DNA from: Candidatus Nomurabacteria bacterium
GTDB lineage: Bacteria; Patescibacteriota; Minisyncoccia; Phycocordibacterales; UBA9973
NCBI GenBank assembly: GCA_023267195.1
Contig: JAHFNT010000002.1
Location: 151,830-190,712, forward strand
Length of the DNA: 38,883 nucleotides
Direction of reading: 5' to 3'
The notes under the pieces are model-generated. The model was not told where the DNA came from. It saw only the letters and a program-made list of their open reading frames with translations, and ran no database searches. The position numbers were made by a program, and so were the translations under genes. This document shows positions 6,622 through 15,901 of the stretch, piece by piece; the stretch's first letter is position 1; each line of letters opens with the position of its first letter.

Positions 6622-7617
6622 TTATTTTTCAGAAAGGGTGTATCTGTCCAAAATAGCTTCGAACATAAGTGGTGCCACAATGGTCGCGTCTGACTCAATG
6701 ACGAACATCGGGGTTTCTTTGGTAAGTTTATCCCAAGTAATCTTTTCATTCGGAGTCGCGCCAGAATAAGAACCGTAGGAAGTGGTACTGTCAGAGATCT
6801 GGCAAAAATATCCCCACGGTCGCACCGGCTTTTTCAAATCATATTTTATTGAAGGCACCACGCATATCGGAAAATCTCCGGAAATTCCTCCGCCAATCTG
6901 GAAAAAACCGAGACCTGGACCATTTTTTGAGAGTTCAGTATATTGATCATAAAGATACATCATATATTCCACGCCTGTTTTCATCACACTCGGCTTCACC
7001 TCCCCCGCCTTACAGTAGCCAGCAAAAATATTACCAAGCGTTGAATCTTCCCAGCCCGGCACCACTATCGGCAAGTTTTTCTTGGCAGCTTCGAGTAGCC
7101 AGCAATGTTCTGGATTGCCTTCGTACTTGCCTTGGAGCTCGTCGGAAAGAAGTATTTGATAAAAATATTCATGCGGAAAAAAACGGGCGCCGTTTTTTTC
7201 CGCCTCTTTCCACCTTTTTAAAATAATCGGCTCTACGACGCGGAAAGCTTCTTCTTCAGGAATAGAAGTATCTGTTACCCGCCTCTCGCCTCTGTTTAAA
7301 ATTGCTTCATCGTCTTCTTTGGTAAAATATCGGTAATCCGGATAATCTTTATAACTATTATGCGCGACTAACCGGAAAACAGATTCTTCCAGATTCGCAC
7401 CAGTGCAAGATATTGCGTGAATTTTATTTTCTTTGATCATTGAAGCGAGCGTAATACCCATCTGCGCCGAGGACATCGCGCCACCCATCGCGAGCAACAT
7501 CTTGCCATCTTCGTCTAAATGTTTCTTGAAAGCGAGCGTAGCATCTTTCATCGCCCGCGCGTTAAAATTGTGAAATAATTTTTGAAACAAATCTAAAACC
7601 GATATTTCTTTTTTCAT
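6622..7617 (-). CDS. Deoxyhypusine synthase-like enzyme
   Basis: 331 aa of the deoxyhypusine synthase family, NAD-dependent enzymes that transfer the aminobutyl group of spermidine. DEDGKMLLAMGGAMSSAQMG matches the NAD-binding start, HAISCTGANLEES and VPGWEDSTLGN follow in family order, and the late YGSYSGATPNEKITWDKL holds the catalytic Lys in the W-x-K position. Bacteria have no eIF5A; bacterial members make homospermidine or other polyamines or have unknown targets, so the name gives the family only. The ATG at 7617 is fixed by TATAAT 6 bases upstream, which lies inside the longer frame. Confidence 0.88.
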   Translation of the reverse strand: MKKEISVLDLFQKLFHNFNARAMKDATLAFKKHLDEDGKMLLAMGGAMSSAQMGITLASMIKENKIHAISCTGANLEESVFRLVAHNSYKDYPDYRYFTKEDDEAILNRGERRVTDTSIPEEEAFRVVEPIILKRWKEAEKNGARFFPHEYFYQILLSDELQGKYEGNPEHCWLLEAAKKNLPIVVPGWEDSTLGNIFAGYCKAGEVKPSVMKTGVEYMMYLYDQYTELSKNGPGLGFFQIGGGISGDFPICVVPSIKYDLKKPVRPWGYFCQISDSTTSYGSYSGATPNEKITWDKLTKETPMFVIESDATIVAPLMFEAILDRYTLSEK

Positions 7618-7623
7618 ATTCGC

Positions 7624-7629
7624 ATTATA
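7624..7629 (-). promoter_or_regulatory. Leaderless -10 box of the deoxyhypusine synthase-like gene
   Basis: TATAAT preceded by TTG, 6 bases before the ATG at 7617. Confidence 0.65.
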
Positions 7630-7658
7630 CAAAATTTATTATAAAAAATGCAAGAAAA

Positions 7659-10370
7659 TTATAATGCGGGAGCTGGGTCAACAACGGGTTCTGGCAAAAT
7701 AATTATCTCGGGTGTAGGTTCTGGGACCGGAGTAACTTCTGGTGCTGGTGCTGGAATAGATTCTGGTGTTACTTCGAGTGTTGGCTCAGTTATTGGGTCT
7801 GGAGTTGGAACTGGATCTGGAGTAGGGGCAGGAGTTGGTATTGAAGCAGGAGAAGTACTTGAATTTATAAGCAATGCATCTAACTGAGATTTGGTAATAC
7901 ACGTCTTTGCACCAGAATCATCAGATACACAAAGGGATTTCGTATCGACTTCTCCGGTGAAAATTTTCGCTACCCCATTACCTGCATCTGCCAGCCACGT
8001 ACCAATAACAGTTTTAACATTTTTAAAGAAAGCAATCATGAAAGATTCTGAAGCGGAATTCTCAAGTGGAGTGATTGTCCCAGAAATAGCTTCAAGATTT
8101 AAATTCATATCTTGGATGGATTTCACAATCAGTGGAGTCACTTTGGAATAATCTACCATCCAAGGTGTTTTGCCTAAAACCAATGGGTCTGTCCCATTAT
8201 CTCCATTGGTAGTAACAGCCCCTGGAAAGATTTGATTCAAATCTTGCGCGATAAAACCTGTCATCTTTTGCTTGTTTGGATCACTAATGAAAGTAAAGTC
8301 TTCCACATCTATTTTCAATAAATCAGAGAGCCCGTAAGCAGTGGGTGTGATATTGTCCTTAATGCGCCTATCTGAAGAAAGATTGTAAGCAACAGTAGCA
8401 GCTGCATTTTGAGAAATACTACCAATAACCGTGGTATCTGGTCTTTGGAAAGTGATCAATTCTGAAGCTGCCACTCCAGTATCGTTCCCAGCTAAAACAA
8501 GGAGTCCATTGTTTTGACTTATACCACCGAGGGTATTTTCTACTCTAGCAGTGTGAGTGCCTGTAGTGGGGGTACCTGTAACATGAAAAATGTTCGCGGG
8601 CGAGCCACCAACACCGACTTTTCCACCACCTGAATTTAAAACAACATCTTTACTACTTAATAATCCACCACACCCTGGCCCTGCTTGATGTTTTGCATTT
8701 ATTGCAAGATTTCCATTTACATCAACTGTAAACGTGCTGTAAGTACAAGTACCAGAGTTACTATAGTTAAGTTTTAGTTGTGGATTTCCACTTCCATCTA
8801 CTATGTCTAATTTTGCGGCAGGTGTAGTCGTTCCGAGACCAACATCTCCTGTATCATCCACATTTATTCTCCTATTCCCGTCACCATCTGCAATGATAAT
8901 ATTATTGGAAAGATTTGCCGCAAGCCCAACTACATTGGCACCAATAATAGTATTACTTACACCCGTAATAATTCCTCCCCCTGAATCATAACCAATGGCA
9001 GTATTATTGTTTATATTATTTGGAGTCGCTGTACCATCACCCGCTCCTACCCCAGTCGCAGTAAATACTTCTCCTACGGTATTAGCCGCTGCGCCAATTA
9101 AAGTAAAATCTGTCGAACCGACTGAGGCGATAGTGTAACTAGTCCCGATGTTAAAAGCTCCCGCTGTTTGAGTAGTACCAAGATCATAAAGAGCGCGCAT
9201 CCCACTTGCAGTATTTTTATCACCATCTTTATTAGAATAAAGAGCTGTATATCCAAAGGCAGCGTTATCTATACCAGATATATTTAAATGATTTGCTTGA
9301 TAGCCAACTGCCGTATTACTACTTCCTGTAGTTGTAAAATAAAGTGGCTGAGTTCCAACTGCGACGTTGCCTGTTCCTGAAATATTTGAATAAAGAGCCT
9401 GAGAACCAAACCCGGTATTGTTGTTAGCTGTCAAATTATTCATTAAAACTTGATATCCTACCCCAGTATTTCCTGTACCGTCAGTATTTGAAAGAAGCGT
9501 TTGTGTTCCTACAGCAGTATTCCCTGTTCCCAAAAGATTTGCAGTTAGAGTTTGATAGCCAATTGCGGTATTGCTACTAGTAGAAACACTATTTAATAAT
9601 GCTTGGTAGCCTAGAGCGGTATTGTTTGAACCAGTAGTATTTAAATATAAAGCTTGATAACCTATACCCGTATTAGCCACCCCTTCTGTATTACTGTAAA
9701 GTGCTCGATAGCCATTGGCCACATTGTAGCTACCTAAGGTATTAGCCAACAAAGTTCCAGCACCAATAGTAGTATTGTAACTTCCTTGTGCCCCCGTGCT
9801 TCCCGTCATCGTAAAGTTACCAGAATTGATACCAATAAAAGTATTATTTCCATCGGTGCCAGTTAGAGCAAAATTGTGGATAAATTTTGCCCCCGTACCA
9901 TCGGCAACGATTATGGTATTGGAAAGATTAGTTGGCAATCCCGTTACATTGGCGCCAAGGATAGTATTATTGCTGCCAGTAGTAATGCCAAGTCCAGAAT
10001 TATAACCAAGAACTGTATTATCACTTCCTGTTGTATTGTTGTATAAAGACTGATAACCATTTACTGTATTACGAGAACCTGTAGTGTTGGATCGAAAAGA
10101 CTGATAACCACTCGCCGTATTTCGAACACCGGTCATCGTTGTATTACCTGCTTCTTTACCGAAAAAATAATTAAAGAGATCTACTTGAGAAGAAAAAGGA
10201 ACCAAAACATCACAATTGGCACTTGATTGCGAACATTCTGGATTAAATGTTTCTCCTGGATCATAAAATTGACCATCCCAAACAGCAAAAACTGTTCGGG
10301 CGGAATACAGCAGAGTAAAAAGGGAAACAAATAATACTATTGGTGTGATTTTATTAAAATAAAATTTCAT
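7659..10370 (-). CDS. Secreted repeat protein with S74 intramolecular chaperone domain
   Basis: 903 aa. A signal peptide (MKFYFNKITPIVLFVSLFTL...FA) leads to a long region of some twenty imperfect repeats of the N-T-A-x-G-Y-Q-A-L type, as in trimeric coiled or beta-roll adhesins. Near residues 410-460 lies an insert (TIASVGSTDFTLIGAAANTV) that resembles a module of phage tail proteins. A peptidase S74 domain starts at SSDRRIKDNITPTAYGL near residue 660; in phage tail spikes it assembles trimers and cuts itself off. A Pro/Thr/Glu-rich tail ends the protein. It is probably an adhesin or cell-surface fibre. No sortase motif or C-terminal anchor is visible. Confidence 0.88.
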   Translation of the reverse strand: MKFYFNKITPIVLFVSLFTLLYSARTVFAVWDGQFYDPGETFNPECSQSSANCDVLVPFSSQVDLFNYFFGKEAGNTTMTGVRNTASGYQSFRSNTTGSRNTVNGYQSLYNNTTGSDNTVLGYNSGLGITTGSNNTILGANVTGLPTNLSNTIIVADGTGAKFIHNFALTGTDGNNTFIGINSGNFTMTGSTGAQGSYNTTIGAGTLLANTLGSYNVANGYRALYSNTEGVANTGIGYQALYLNTTGSNNTALGYQALLNSVSTSSNTAIGYQTLTANLLGTGNTAVGTQTLLSNTDGTGNTGVGYQVLMNNLTANNNTGFGSQALYSNISGTGNVAVGTQPLYFTTTGSSNTAVGYQANHLNISGIDNAAFGYTALYSNKDGDKNTASGMRALYDLGTTQTAGAFNIGTSYTIASVGSTDFTLIGAAANTVGEVFTATGVGAGDGTATPNNINNNTAIGYDSGGGIITGVSNTIIGANVVGLAANLSNNIIIADGDGNRRINVDDTGDVGLGTTTPAAKLDIVDGSGNPQLKLNYSNSGTCTYSTFTVDVNGNLAINAKHQAGPGCGGLLSSKDVVLNSGGGKVGVGGSPANIFHVTGTPTTGTHTARVENTLGGISQNNGLLVLAGNDTGVAASELITFQRPDTTVIGSISQNAAATVAYNLSSDRRIKDNITPTAYGLSDLLKIDVEDFTFISDPNKQKMTGFIAQDLNQIFPGAVTTNGDNGTDPLVLGKTPWMVDYSKVTPLIVKSIQDMNLNLEAISGTITPLENSASESFMIAFFKNVKTVIGTWLADAGNGVAKIFTGEVDTKSLCVSDDSGAKTCITKSQLDALLINSSTSPASIPTPAPTPDPVPTPDPITEPTLEVTPESIPAPAPEVTPVPEPTPEIIILPEPVVDPAPAL

Positions 10371-10376
10371 TTTTCT

Positions 10377-10382
10377 ATTATA
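10377..10382 (-). promoter_or_regulatory. Leaderless -10 box of the repeat-protein gene
   Basis: TATAAT on the minus strand with 6 bases to the ATG at 10370. It decides the start, since the longer frame would begin upstream of the promoter. Confidence 0.65.
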
Positions 10383-10436
10383 TTTACTTATTAAGTATAT
10401 CACAAAAAGGTAGGGATTTATGCTTTTTCCCCACTA

Positions 10437-12008
10437 CTAAACTATTTTGCTCCCTGTCATTTCTTTCGGTTGTTTAATGCCAAGAAGATTTAAAATTGTT
10501 GGAGCTACATCGATTAGCGAGCCCGCAGGATTCTGTTGATATAAATTATCTAAGTTCTTTTCGCTTGGCTCTTTAAATTGTTCACTCACAAACACAATGG
10601 GCACGTTGGCGGTGGAGTGTTGGGTATCTGCTTTCCCAGTAGCTGGGTCCAGTAATTCTTCCGCATTTCCATGATCCGCTGTAATAATAATGGCTGTTTT
10701 TAAAAGATTCGTTCCTTTGACTATTTTTTCCAAAGATTTATCTACTACATTCAACGCTTTTTCGATAGCCGGAATATTTCCAGCGTGAGCCACCATGTCA
10801 CTATTGGCAAAATTAACCACCGTCAAAATATATGGTTTACGAATAGAATTTAAAACATTTTCAGTGATTTGTGGAGCAGACATTTCCGGATGCTCCAAAT
10901 AACCTTTACCGATCAGAACTCTCGAATGCGCGATCAACCTATCTTCCCCTTTATATGGGGCAAGTTTGCCTCCATTGAAAAAGTTTGTGACATGAGCTTC
11001 TTTTTCTCCCTCGGCGATGCGAATTTGTTTGTGTCCTTCTTTGCCTATAATCTCACCTAAAGTATTTGAAAGAACATCTGGCGGGTAAGCGACTAATACT
11101 TTAAAACTATCATCATAATTGGTCATCGTCGCAACTTCCAAATTTTTTAAAATATTTCCCCGATCAAATTCTTTAAAATCTTTAAAAATAAACGGCGCAA
11201 CAATTTGCCTCATACGATCATTTCTAAAATTAAAAAAGATAATTCCATCACCATCTTCTATTTTTATACCTTTTCCTTCTTCATCTACCAAAGAAGCAGG
11301 TACAATATCTGGATCAAATACTTTATCTTTATAAGATGCTTTTACATAATCTTCGGCTACTTTATATTTTTCTCCAATGTTCCGCACCATCACATCCCAA
11401 GCTTTTTTAACCAAAGGCCAATTCTTCACTCGATCCATCGCGAAATTACGTCCACCAATAGAAACTACCTTAGCTTTAGATTTTTCAAGAGCTTCTTTGA
11501 TTTTTTCCAAACTTTTGATCCCTTCTTCCGGCCCGCTATCTTCTCCATCAGTCAACATGTGCACATAAACAGAAGGAAAATTATTTTCAGCAAAAAAATT
11601 TAAAAGTCCTATCAGATGATCTTCGTGCGAATGTATTCCTCCCGGACTCACGCAGCCGATCAGGTGCACTTTGGAACTATTCTTTTTGGCGTGCTCTAAA
11701 ACTTTTAAAAAAGCTTCATTTTTGAAAAATTTTCTATCTTTAATTTCAGAATTTATTCGCGCTAGACTTTGTACGACCACACGGCCGGTACCCATCGCAC
11801 CATGTCCAACTTCACTATTGCCATAAATTCCCCATTCCAGTCCCACCACCAATCCAGCAGCGACCAAACTGTAAGACCGATAAGATGAAATTAAACTATC
11901 TAAAAAAGGCATATTTTTAGCGGTAATAGGATTCCCTGGACCCCTAGGCGCTAAACCAAAACCATCCAGAACTATCAGTATAACTTTATAAATATCATAT
12001 TTTTTCAT
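10437..12008 (-). CDS. gpmI: 2,3-bisphosphoglycerate-independent phosphoglycerate mutase
   Basis: 523 aa, full length. It interconverts 3- and 2-phosphoglycerate in glycolysis using two Mn ions. VILIVLDGFGLAPRGPGNPI carries the first metal Asp; GIYGNSEVGHGAMGTGRVV holds the catalytic Ser; SPGGIHSHEDHL, the Asp/His cluster ITADHGNAEELLD and QHSTANVPIVFV supply further metal and substrate ligands. It lies 11 bases after the stop of the surface-protein gene at 12020 and may share its transcript. There is no Shine-Dalgarno; the leader is ATAAAAGTATTTATT. Confidence 0.97.
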   Translation of the reverse strand: MKKYDIYKVILIVLDGFGLAPRGPGNPITAKNMPFLDSLISSYRSYSLVAAGLVVGLEWGIYGNSEVGHGAMGTGRVVVQSLARINSEIKDRKFFKNEAFLKVLEHAKKNSSKVHLIGCVSPGGIHSHEDHLIGLLNFFAENNFPSVYVHMLTDGEDSGPEEGIKSLEKIKEALEKSKAKVVSIGGRNFAMDRVKNWPLVKKAWDVMVRNIGEKYKVAEDYVKASYKDKVFDPDIVPASLVDEEGKGIKIEDGDGIIFFNFRNDRMRQIVAPFIFKDFKEFDRGNILKNLEVATMTNYDDSFKVLVAYPPDVLSNTLGEIIGKEGHKQIRIAEGEKEAHVTNFFNGGKLAPYKGEDRLIAHSRVLIGKGYLEHPEMSAPQITENVLNSIRKPYILTVVNFANSDMVAHAGNIPAIEKALNVVDKSLEKIVKGTNLLKTAIIITADHGNAEELLDPATGKADTQHSTANVPIVFVSEQFKEPSEKNLDNLYQQNPAGSLIDVAPTILNLLGIKQPKEMTGSKIV

Positions 12009-12019
12009 AATAAATACTT

Positions 12020-13696
12020 TTATATTTTTATTTCTTTACTGATCCATCCCTTGTTGGTAAATACAGGTATTTCTTCGGTTCTCGTTGGCAAAATATGCGC
12101 AGGTGTGTAAGCTTTTAAAACATAACCGCCTTTTTTGGTAAGCAAAAAATAGCGGCCTTTATCATCAGAAACGGTAAAGTTTACTCGATCTCCACTTGGA
12201 TTGTGCAAAGCCACAAAACCGAAAGGAATAGCCTCGGAGGTTATTTTATCTTTGGTCAAACCGAAGGGTTTTAACTTAAATCCAGTACTTCTAATGATGG
12301 AAGTTAAAACTATAATTCCCAAAATGATAAAATTATTTTTGTTTGGATTCACTACAACACTGGCAATACCCAAAACTGATCCAATTGCAAATAAAAAATT
12401 GGCAATATCTGCCAGCGCATTGTTGAGCTGCACTGAAACAATTCCAAAATAAAAATTGTGTGAGATAGATTTTTCTCTGGGGTCCATCGGCAGATCAAAG
12501 TTTGTTAAAGCACTTGTTATATTGACTTGCCCCCCTTTGTAAATATTTGGATACAGTTCTTGTTCAATTTGAGTAGGTATTTCTTTAGAAGGAAAATCGT
12601 ACTTAGTTCTAAAAGCTTTTAGCTCTATAGGTTCTTTGGCCAAATCATCTGCGAGCAGGAAACCATATCGGCCATTTTCATCAGCGATAACAGTTTGCAA
12701 TTTTCTAGAATATTTATTTAAAATTTCCACTCGCGCAAAAGGAATCGGTCTTTTAGTAACGGAATCGTAAACAGTACCCCAAGGTTTAGGAGTTTTTCTG
12801 ATTCCCAAAATTTGCATTAAAGCAATAAAAAGATAGAAAAGATAGTTTAAAAATGGCAAACCAGACAGAAAAGCAGGCAACAACACGAAAGTTGAAACAG
12901 CCACTGGAATAGCCACAGAAACTTGTTCTATTTTTTTTACATTTGGATTGTTTACAGAACCCTGAATAGAAGTAAATACTTTTTCTATATTATTACCAAT
13001 AATTGAAATAATGATAGGTAATATTCTAGTTTCTTCACTACTTCCTCCACCGCCACTAGGAGGGGTTGTCCCACCTCCACCACCGACGGGAGGAAGAACT
13101 CCACCACCGCCACCACCTGGAGGGGTTGTCCCACCTCCACCACCGACGGGAGGAAGAACTCCACCACCGCCACCACCTGGAGGGGCTCCGCCACTTCCAC
13201 TACGAATACTTGCTGGTCTCCAGTCGGTTTTTACTTTATAGTCTGCAACAGCACAAGAATTTGTATTAATACAATTAAAACTAATAACACTGCTGTCAGA
13301 CAGAATTGTGGCATAACCTAAAAATTCTCCACTTGAATTTATAGTAACACCACTAAAATTAATCCAACCTATATTTTTCCCCCAAGCTGAGCCAGCAAGT
13401 ATTCCCTCTCCGTTGTTTGTAACCCCCGAGACAACCGGCCTCAGATTTATCCAGCCGTATTGAACACTCCAAAAATTCCCAGTAACCGCTGTATCAGTGA
13501 CCCGAACATTGCAATTATCACAACCAAAATTTAGCCAGCCGGTGCGTTCTCCCCAAGCTTCTTTATATGTAGAATCGATTGTCCCAATCGTTTCTGATGC
13601 AGAAACTAAATTATTAAGAGAAAAAAATAAAGATAAAACCGCAAAAAACAATAAACCTAAAGAGGGTAATTTTATTCTAAAAATTTTTTGCAACAT
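12020..13696 (-). CDS. Secreted/membrane protein with Gly-Pro-rich linker and carboxypeptidase-like domains
   Basis: 558 aa. A signal peptide is followed by three W-G-x-x-x-G-W-I-N-F-type modules (AWGERTGWLNF, SVQYGWINL, AWGKNIGWINF) with a Cys pair DNCNV; such modules recur in candidate-phylum surface proteins. Next come a Gly/Pro-rich linker of 20-residue repeats and hydrophobic segments near residues 260-290. Two carboxypeptidase-regulatory-like (CnaB-type) beta domains follow (WGTVYDSVTKRPIPFARVEI; AIPFGFVALHNPSGDRVNFT), separated by further membrane helices. Probably an envelope scaffold. The ATG at 13696 was chosen because TACAAT lies 7 bases upstream. Confidence 0.75.
   Translation of the reverse strand: MLQKIFRIKLPSLGLLFFAVLSLFFSLNNLVSASETIGTIDSTYKEAWGERTGWLNFGCDNCNVRVTDTAVTGNFWSVQYGWINLRPVVSGVTNNGEGILAGSAWGKNIGWINFSGVTINSSGEFLGYATILSDSSVISFNCINTNSCAVADYKVKTDWRPASIRSGSGGAPPGGGGGGVLPPVGGGGGTTPPGGGGGGVLPPVGGGGGTTPPSGGGGSSEETRILPIIISIIGNNIEKVFTSIQGSVNNPNVKKIEQVSVAIPVAVSTFVLLPAFLSGLPFLNYLFYLFIALMQILGIRKTPKPWGTVYDSVTKRPIPFARVEILNKYSRKLQTVIADENGRYGFLLADDLAKEPIELKAFRTKYDFPSKEIPTQIEQELYPNIYKGGQVNITSALTNFDLPMDPREKSISHNFYFGIVSVQLNNALADIANFLFAIGSVLGIASVVVNPNKNNFIILGIIVLTSIIRSTGFKLKPFGLTKDKITSEAIPFGFVALHNPSGDRVNFTVSDDKGRYFLLTKKGGYVLKAYTPAHILPTRTEEIPVFTNKGWISKEIKI
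13059..13196. repeat. 60-base tandem repeat in the linker of the 12020 gene
   Basis: Two identical 60-base units (13059-13118 and 13119-13178) and the start of a third encode a 20-residue unit PPGGGGGGVLPPVGGGGGTT. The exact identity suggests recent slippage or unequal exchange, hence a length-variable linker. Confidence 0.9.
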
Positions 13697-13703
13697 TTCA
13701 TCT

Positions 13704-13709
13704 ATTGTA
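13704..13709 (-). promoter_or_regulatory. Leaderless -10 box of the 13696 gene
   Basis: TACAAT preceded by TTGA, 7 bases before the ATG at 13696. Confidence 0.5.
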
Positions 13710-13792
13710 TCAATATTATTCTTGTTATAAAAGAAAGGATGGGGATAAAAAATTTGCATGTATAGTGCTATAACATTGCACACAAATTGCTT

Positions 13793-13815
13793 TTTGTTTT
13801 AAAATATGCGATAAT
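13793..13815 (+). promoter_or_regulatory. Leaderless promoter of secG
   Basis: TTGCTT-like -35, about 17 bases, then extended -10 TGCGATAAT ending 6 bases before the ATG at 13822. It is divergent from the promoter at 13704-13709; the 125-base gap holds nothing else. Confidence 0.5.
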
Positions 13816-13821
13816 GGTCTT

Positions 13822-14058
13822 ATGAATTTAGTAGCCCGAATTCTGCCTTATGCGCAGATTATCCTTTCGGTAATATTAGTAACAACCGTTTTGCTTCAGC
13901 AGTCTGCTGCAGGTTTGGGTGGGGCTTTAGGAAGCGGTGACACTCAATCTTTCCATCACACCCGCCGGGGCTTTGAAAAGTTCCTTTTCTATTTGTCTGT
14001 GGTATGCGCCATTCTTTTTGCTTTATTTGCGTTTTTGTCTATAATTATAAAAGCGTAA
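13822..14058 (+). CDS. secG: Preprotein translocase subunit SecG
   Basis: 78 aa with the SecG layout: a first membrane helix (AQIILSVILVTTVLLQQSAA), then the conserved Gly-rich G-L-G-G-A-L-G loop, a short basic stretch HHTRRGFEKF, and a second helix FLSVVCAILFALFAFLSI. SecG assists SecYEG during protein export. It lies at the head of a plus-strand run (SecG, binding protein, RNase J, MFS) and is fitting beside genes for large exported proteins. Confidence 0.92.
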   Translation: MNLVARILPYAQIILSVILVTTVLLQQSAAGLGGALGSGDTQSFHHTRRGFEKFLFYLSVVCAILFALFAFLSIIIKA

Positions 14059-14115
14059 GTATATAGAGTGTATAGAAAGTTTTTGCTCGAAGTAATTTAT
14101 TTCAGTATTTCTTAT

Positions 14116-15882
14116 ATGGAAAAATTTTATAGTTGGATACGCCAGTCGAAAATTGCCGGCAAATTGTCCAAAAAAGATGAAATCAACTTGGCTTTGAATT
14201 CTTTTTCAAAAAAAGAATGGGCTGTTTTTGTTATATTTACAACAATACTCTTGATAAGCACACTTTTGATGTTGGAAAGCATAAACAAATCACTCTTGGT
14301 GAGCATACCGCTCCGCGGGGGATCCACTTCCATAGGGGTTGTTGGCACTCCACGTTTTGTGAATCCAGTACTGGCTAATTCCCCCGCAGATTTAGACATG
14401 ATAGCGCTTGTTTATTCAGGCCTAATGAGGAAAAATCCTGATGGGGTGCTTTTTCCAGACCTAGCAGAAAAATATGAGATGTCAAAAGATGCTTTAGTTT
14501 ATACTTTCACTTTAAAAGATAAAATATTTTTCCACGACGGAAAACCAGTCACCGCCGATGATGTTATTTTTACTATCAACAAAGCGAAGGATTCAGTGAT
14601 CAAAAGTCCTCATGGTGTCCACTGGGAAGGTGTGAACGCTATCAAATTGGACGAAAAAACAATTCAATTCACCCTCAAACAACCTTATCCCTCGTTTCTG
14701 GAAAATGCGACTTTGGGAATTATTCCAGAATCCATTTGGGGCGACTCTCCCATAGAGCTAAACAACGCGAATATTTCCCCTGTAGGTTCAGGACCGTATA
14801 TGGTTGAAAATATCACAAAAGAACCTTCGGGAGTTATAAATTCCTATGAATTGGTAGCGTTTAAAAAATTCATATTGGGGGAACCGTACATAAAAAGTCT
14901 CAGTGTGCATTTTTATTCTAACGAAGAGGATCTAATCAGTGCCCTTGAAAATAAAGAAGTTGACCAAGTAAGCTCTATTACACCACTCAATGCAGATATC
15001 TTAAAAGAAAGAAACTATATGGTAGAATCCTCAATACTTCCACGAGTGTTCGGACTTTTCTTTAATCAAAACCAAAATCAGCTTTTTACAAACAAATCCA
15101 TAACTAAAGCGATAGACCAGGCTATAGATAAAAACAAAATAGTGCGCGAGGTGTTATTTGGATATGGCGCAGCTATTGATGACCCAATACCCCCCAACAT
15201 GATTGAATATCAAAAATTATCTAGCAAGGCAAGCACGTCTAGAGACGGGGTACTGAAGAGCGTGGAAACACTTCTAGCTAAAGATGGTTGGTCAAAAGGT
15301 GAAGACGGATTCTTGCAAAAAACTATAGTAGATAAAAATAAAAAGAAAACCACCACCAAGCTTGAGTTTTCTATCTCAACCGGCAATGCCGCAGAATTAG
15401 TAAAAACTGCTGAAATAATAAAGCAGGATTTAGAAAAAATAGGAATGAAAGTAGACGTTAAAACATTCGAGGTTGGCAACTTAAATCAAAGCGTAATACG
15501 CCCGCGCAAGTATGATGCCCTCCTTTTCGGCCAAATCATCAACTATGAATCAGATCTTTTCGCTTTTTGGCATTCCTCTCAAAGGAAAGATCCGGGGCTT
15601 AATGTCGCCATCTATACTAATGCGAAAGTGGATAAAATTTTGGAAGATGCATTTACCACTATCAATAAGCAGGAAAGAATAAGAAAGTACGCCCAATTTG
15701 AAGAAGAAATAAGGAAGGACATGCCAGCTGTTTTCCTATATAGCCCTAATTTCATATATGTAGTTCCGAAAAATCTAAAAGGTTTCTATATTAATCACAT
15801 TATTTTACCATCGGATCGTTTCTCAAATATATATTCATGGTATACCGAAACACAAAATGTTTGGAAAATATTTTCTAAGTAA
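14116..15882 (+). CDS. Membrane-anchored peptide/nickel-type ABC substrate-binding protein
   Basis: 588 aa of the family 5 extracellular solute-binding proteins (DppA/OppA). Residues 35-60 form one membrane helix instead of a lipoprotein signal. The family core follows: GTPRFVNPVLANSPADLDMI, YSGLMRKNPDGVLFPDLAEK, YTFTLKDKIFFHDGKPVTAD, then the late ligand-binding lobe. It would bind oligopeptides outside the cell for import. No permease or ATPase gene lies nearby, so partners must be elsewhere. ATG 14116 was preferred over a GTG at 14068 that adds a poor hydrophobic extension. It starts 57 bases after secG. Confidence 0.88.
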   Translation: MEKFYSWIRQSKIAGKLSKKDEINLALNSFSKKEWAVFVIFTTILLISTLLMLESINKSLLVSIPLRGGSTSIGVVGTPRFVNPVLANSPADLDMIALVYSGLMRKNPDGVLFPDLAEKYEMSKDALVYTFTLKDKIFFHDGKPVTADDVIFTINKAKDSVIKSPHGVHWEGVNAIKLDEKTIQFTLKQPYPSFLENATLGIIPESIWGDSPIELNNANISPVGSGPYMVENITKEPSGVINSYELVAFKKFILGEPYIKSLSVHFYSNEEDLISALENKEVDQVSSITPLNADILKERNYMVESSILPRVFGLFFNQNQNQLFTNKSITKAIDQAIDKNKIVREVLFGYGAAIDDPIPPNMIEYQKLSSKASTSRDGVLKSVETLLAKDGWSKGEDGFLQKTIVDKNKKKTTTKLEFSISTGNAAELVKTAEIIKQDLEKIGMKVDVKTFEVGNLNQSVIRPRKYDALLFGQIINYESDLFAFWHSSQRKDPGLNVAIYTNAKVDKILEDAFTTINKQERIRKYAQFEEEIRKDMPAVFLYSPNFIYVVPKNLKGFYINHIILPSDRFSNIYSWYTETQNVWKIFSK

Positions 15883-15901
15883 AAAATAAATTTAAAAAAA
15901 T

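Noticed and set aside
7659-10370. Prophage
   Set aside because: S74 and a phage-like module occur in one exported protein only; no other phage genes surround it.
13059-13196. CRISPR array
   Set aside because: Tandem 60-base units without spacers, in frame within a gene; no cas genes nearby.
13011-13269. Pro-rich plus-strand frames opposite the 12020 gene
   Set aside because: They mirror the Gly/Pro-rich repeat, have no homology that I recognise, and lie opposite a well-supported gene.
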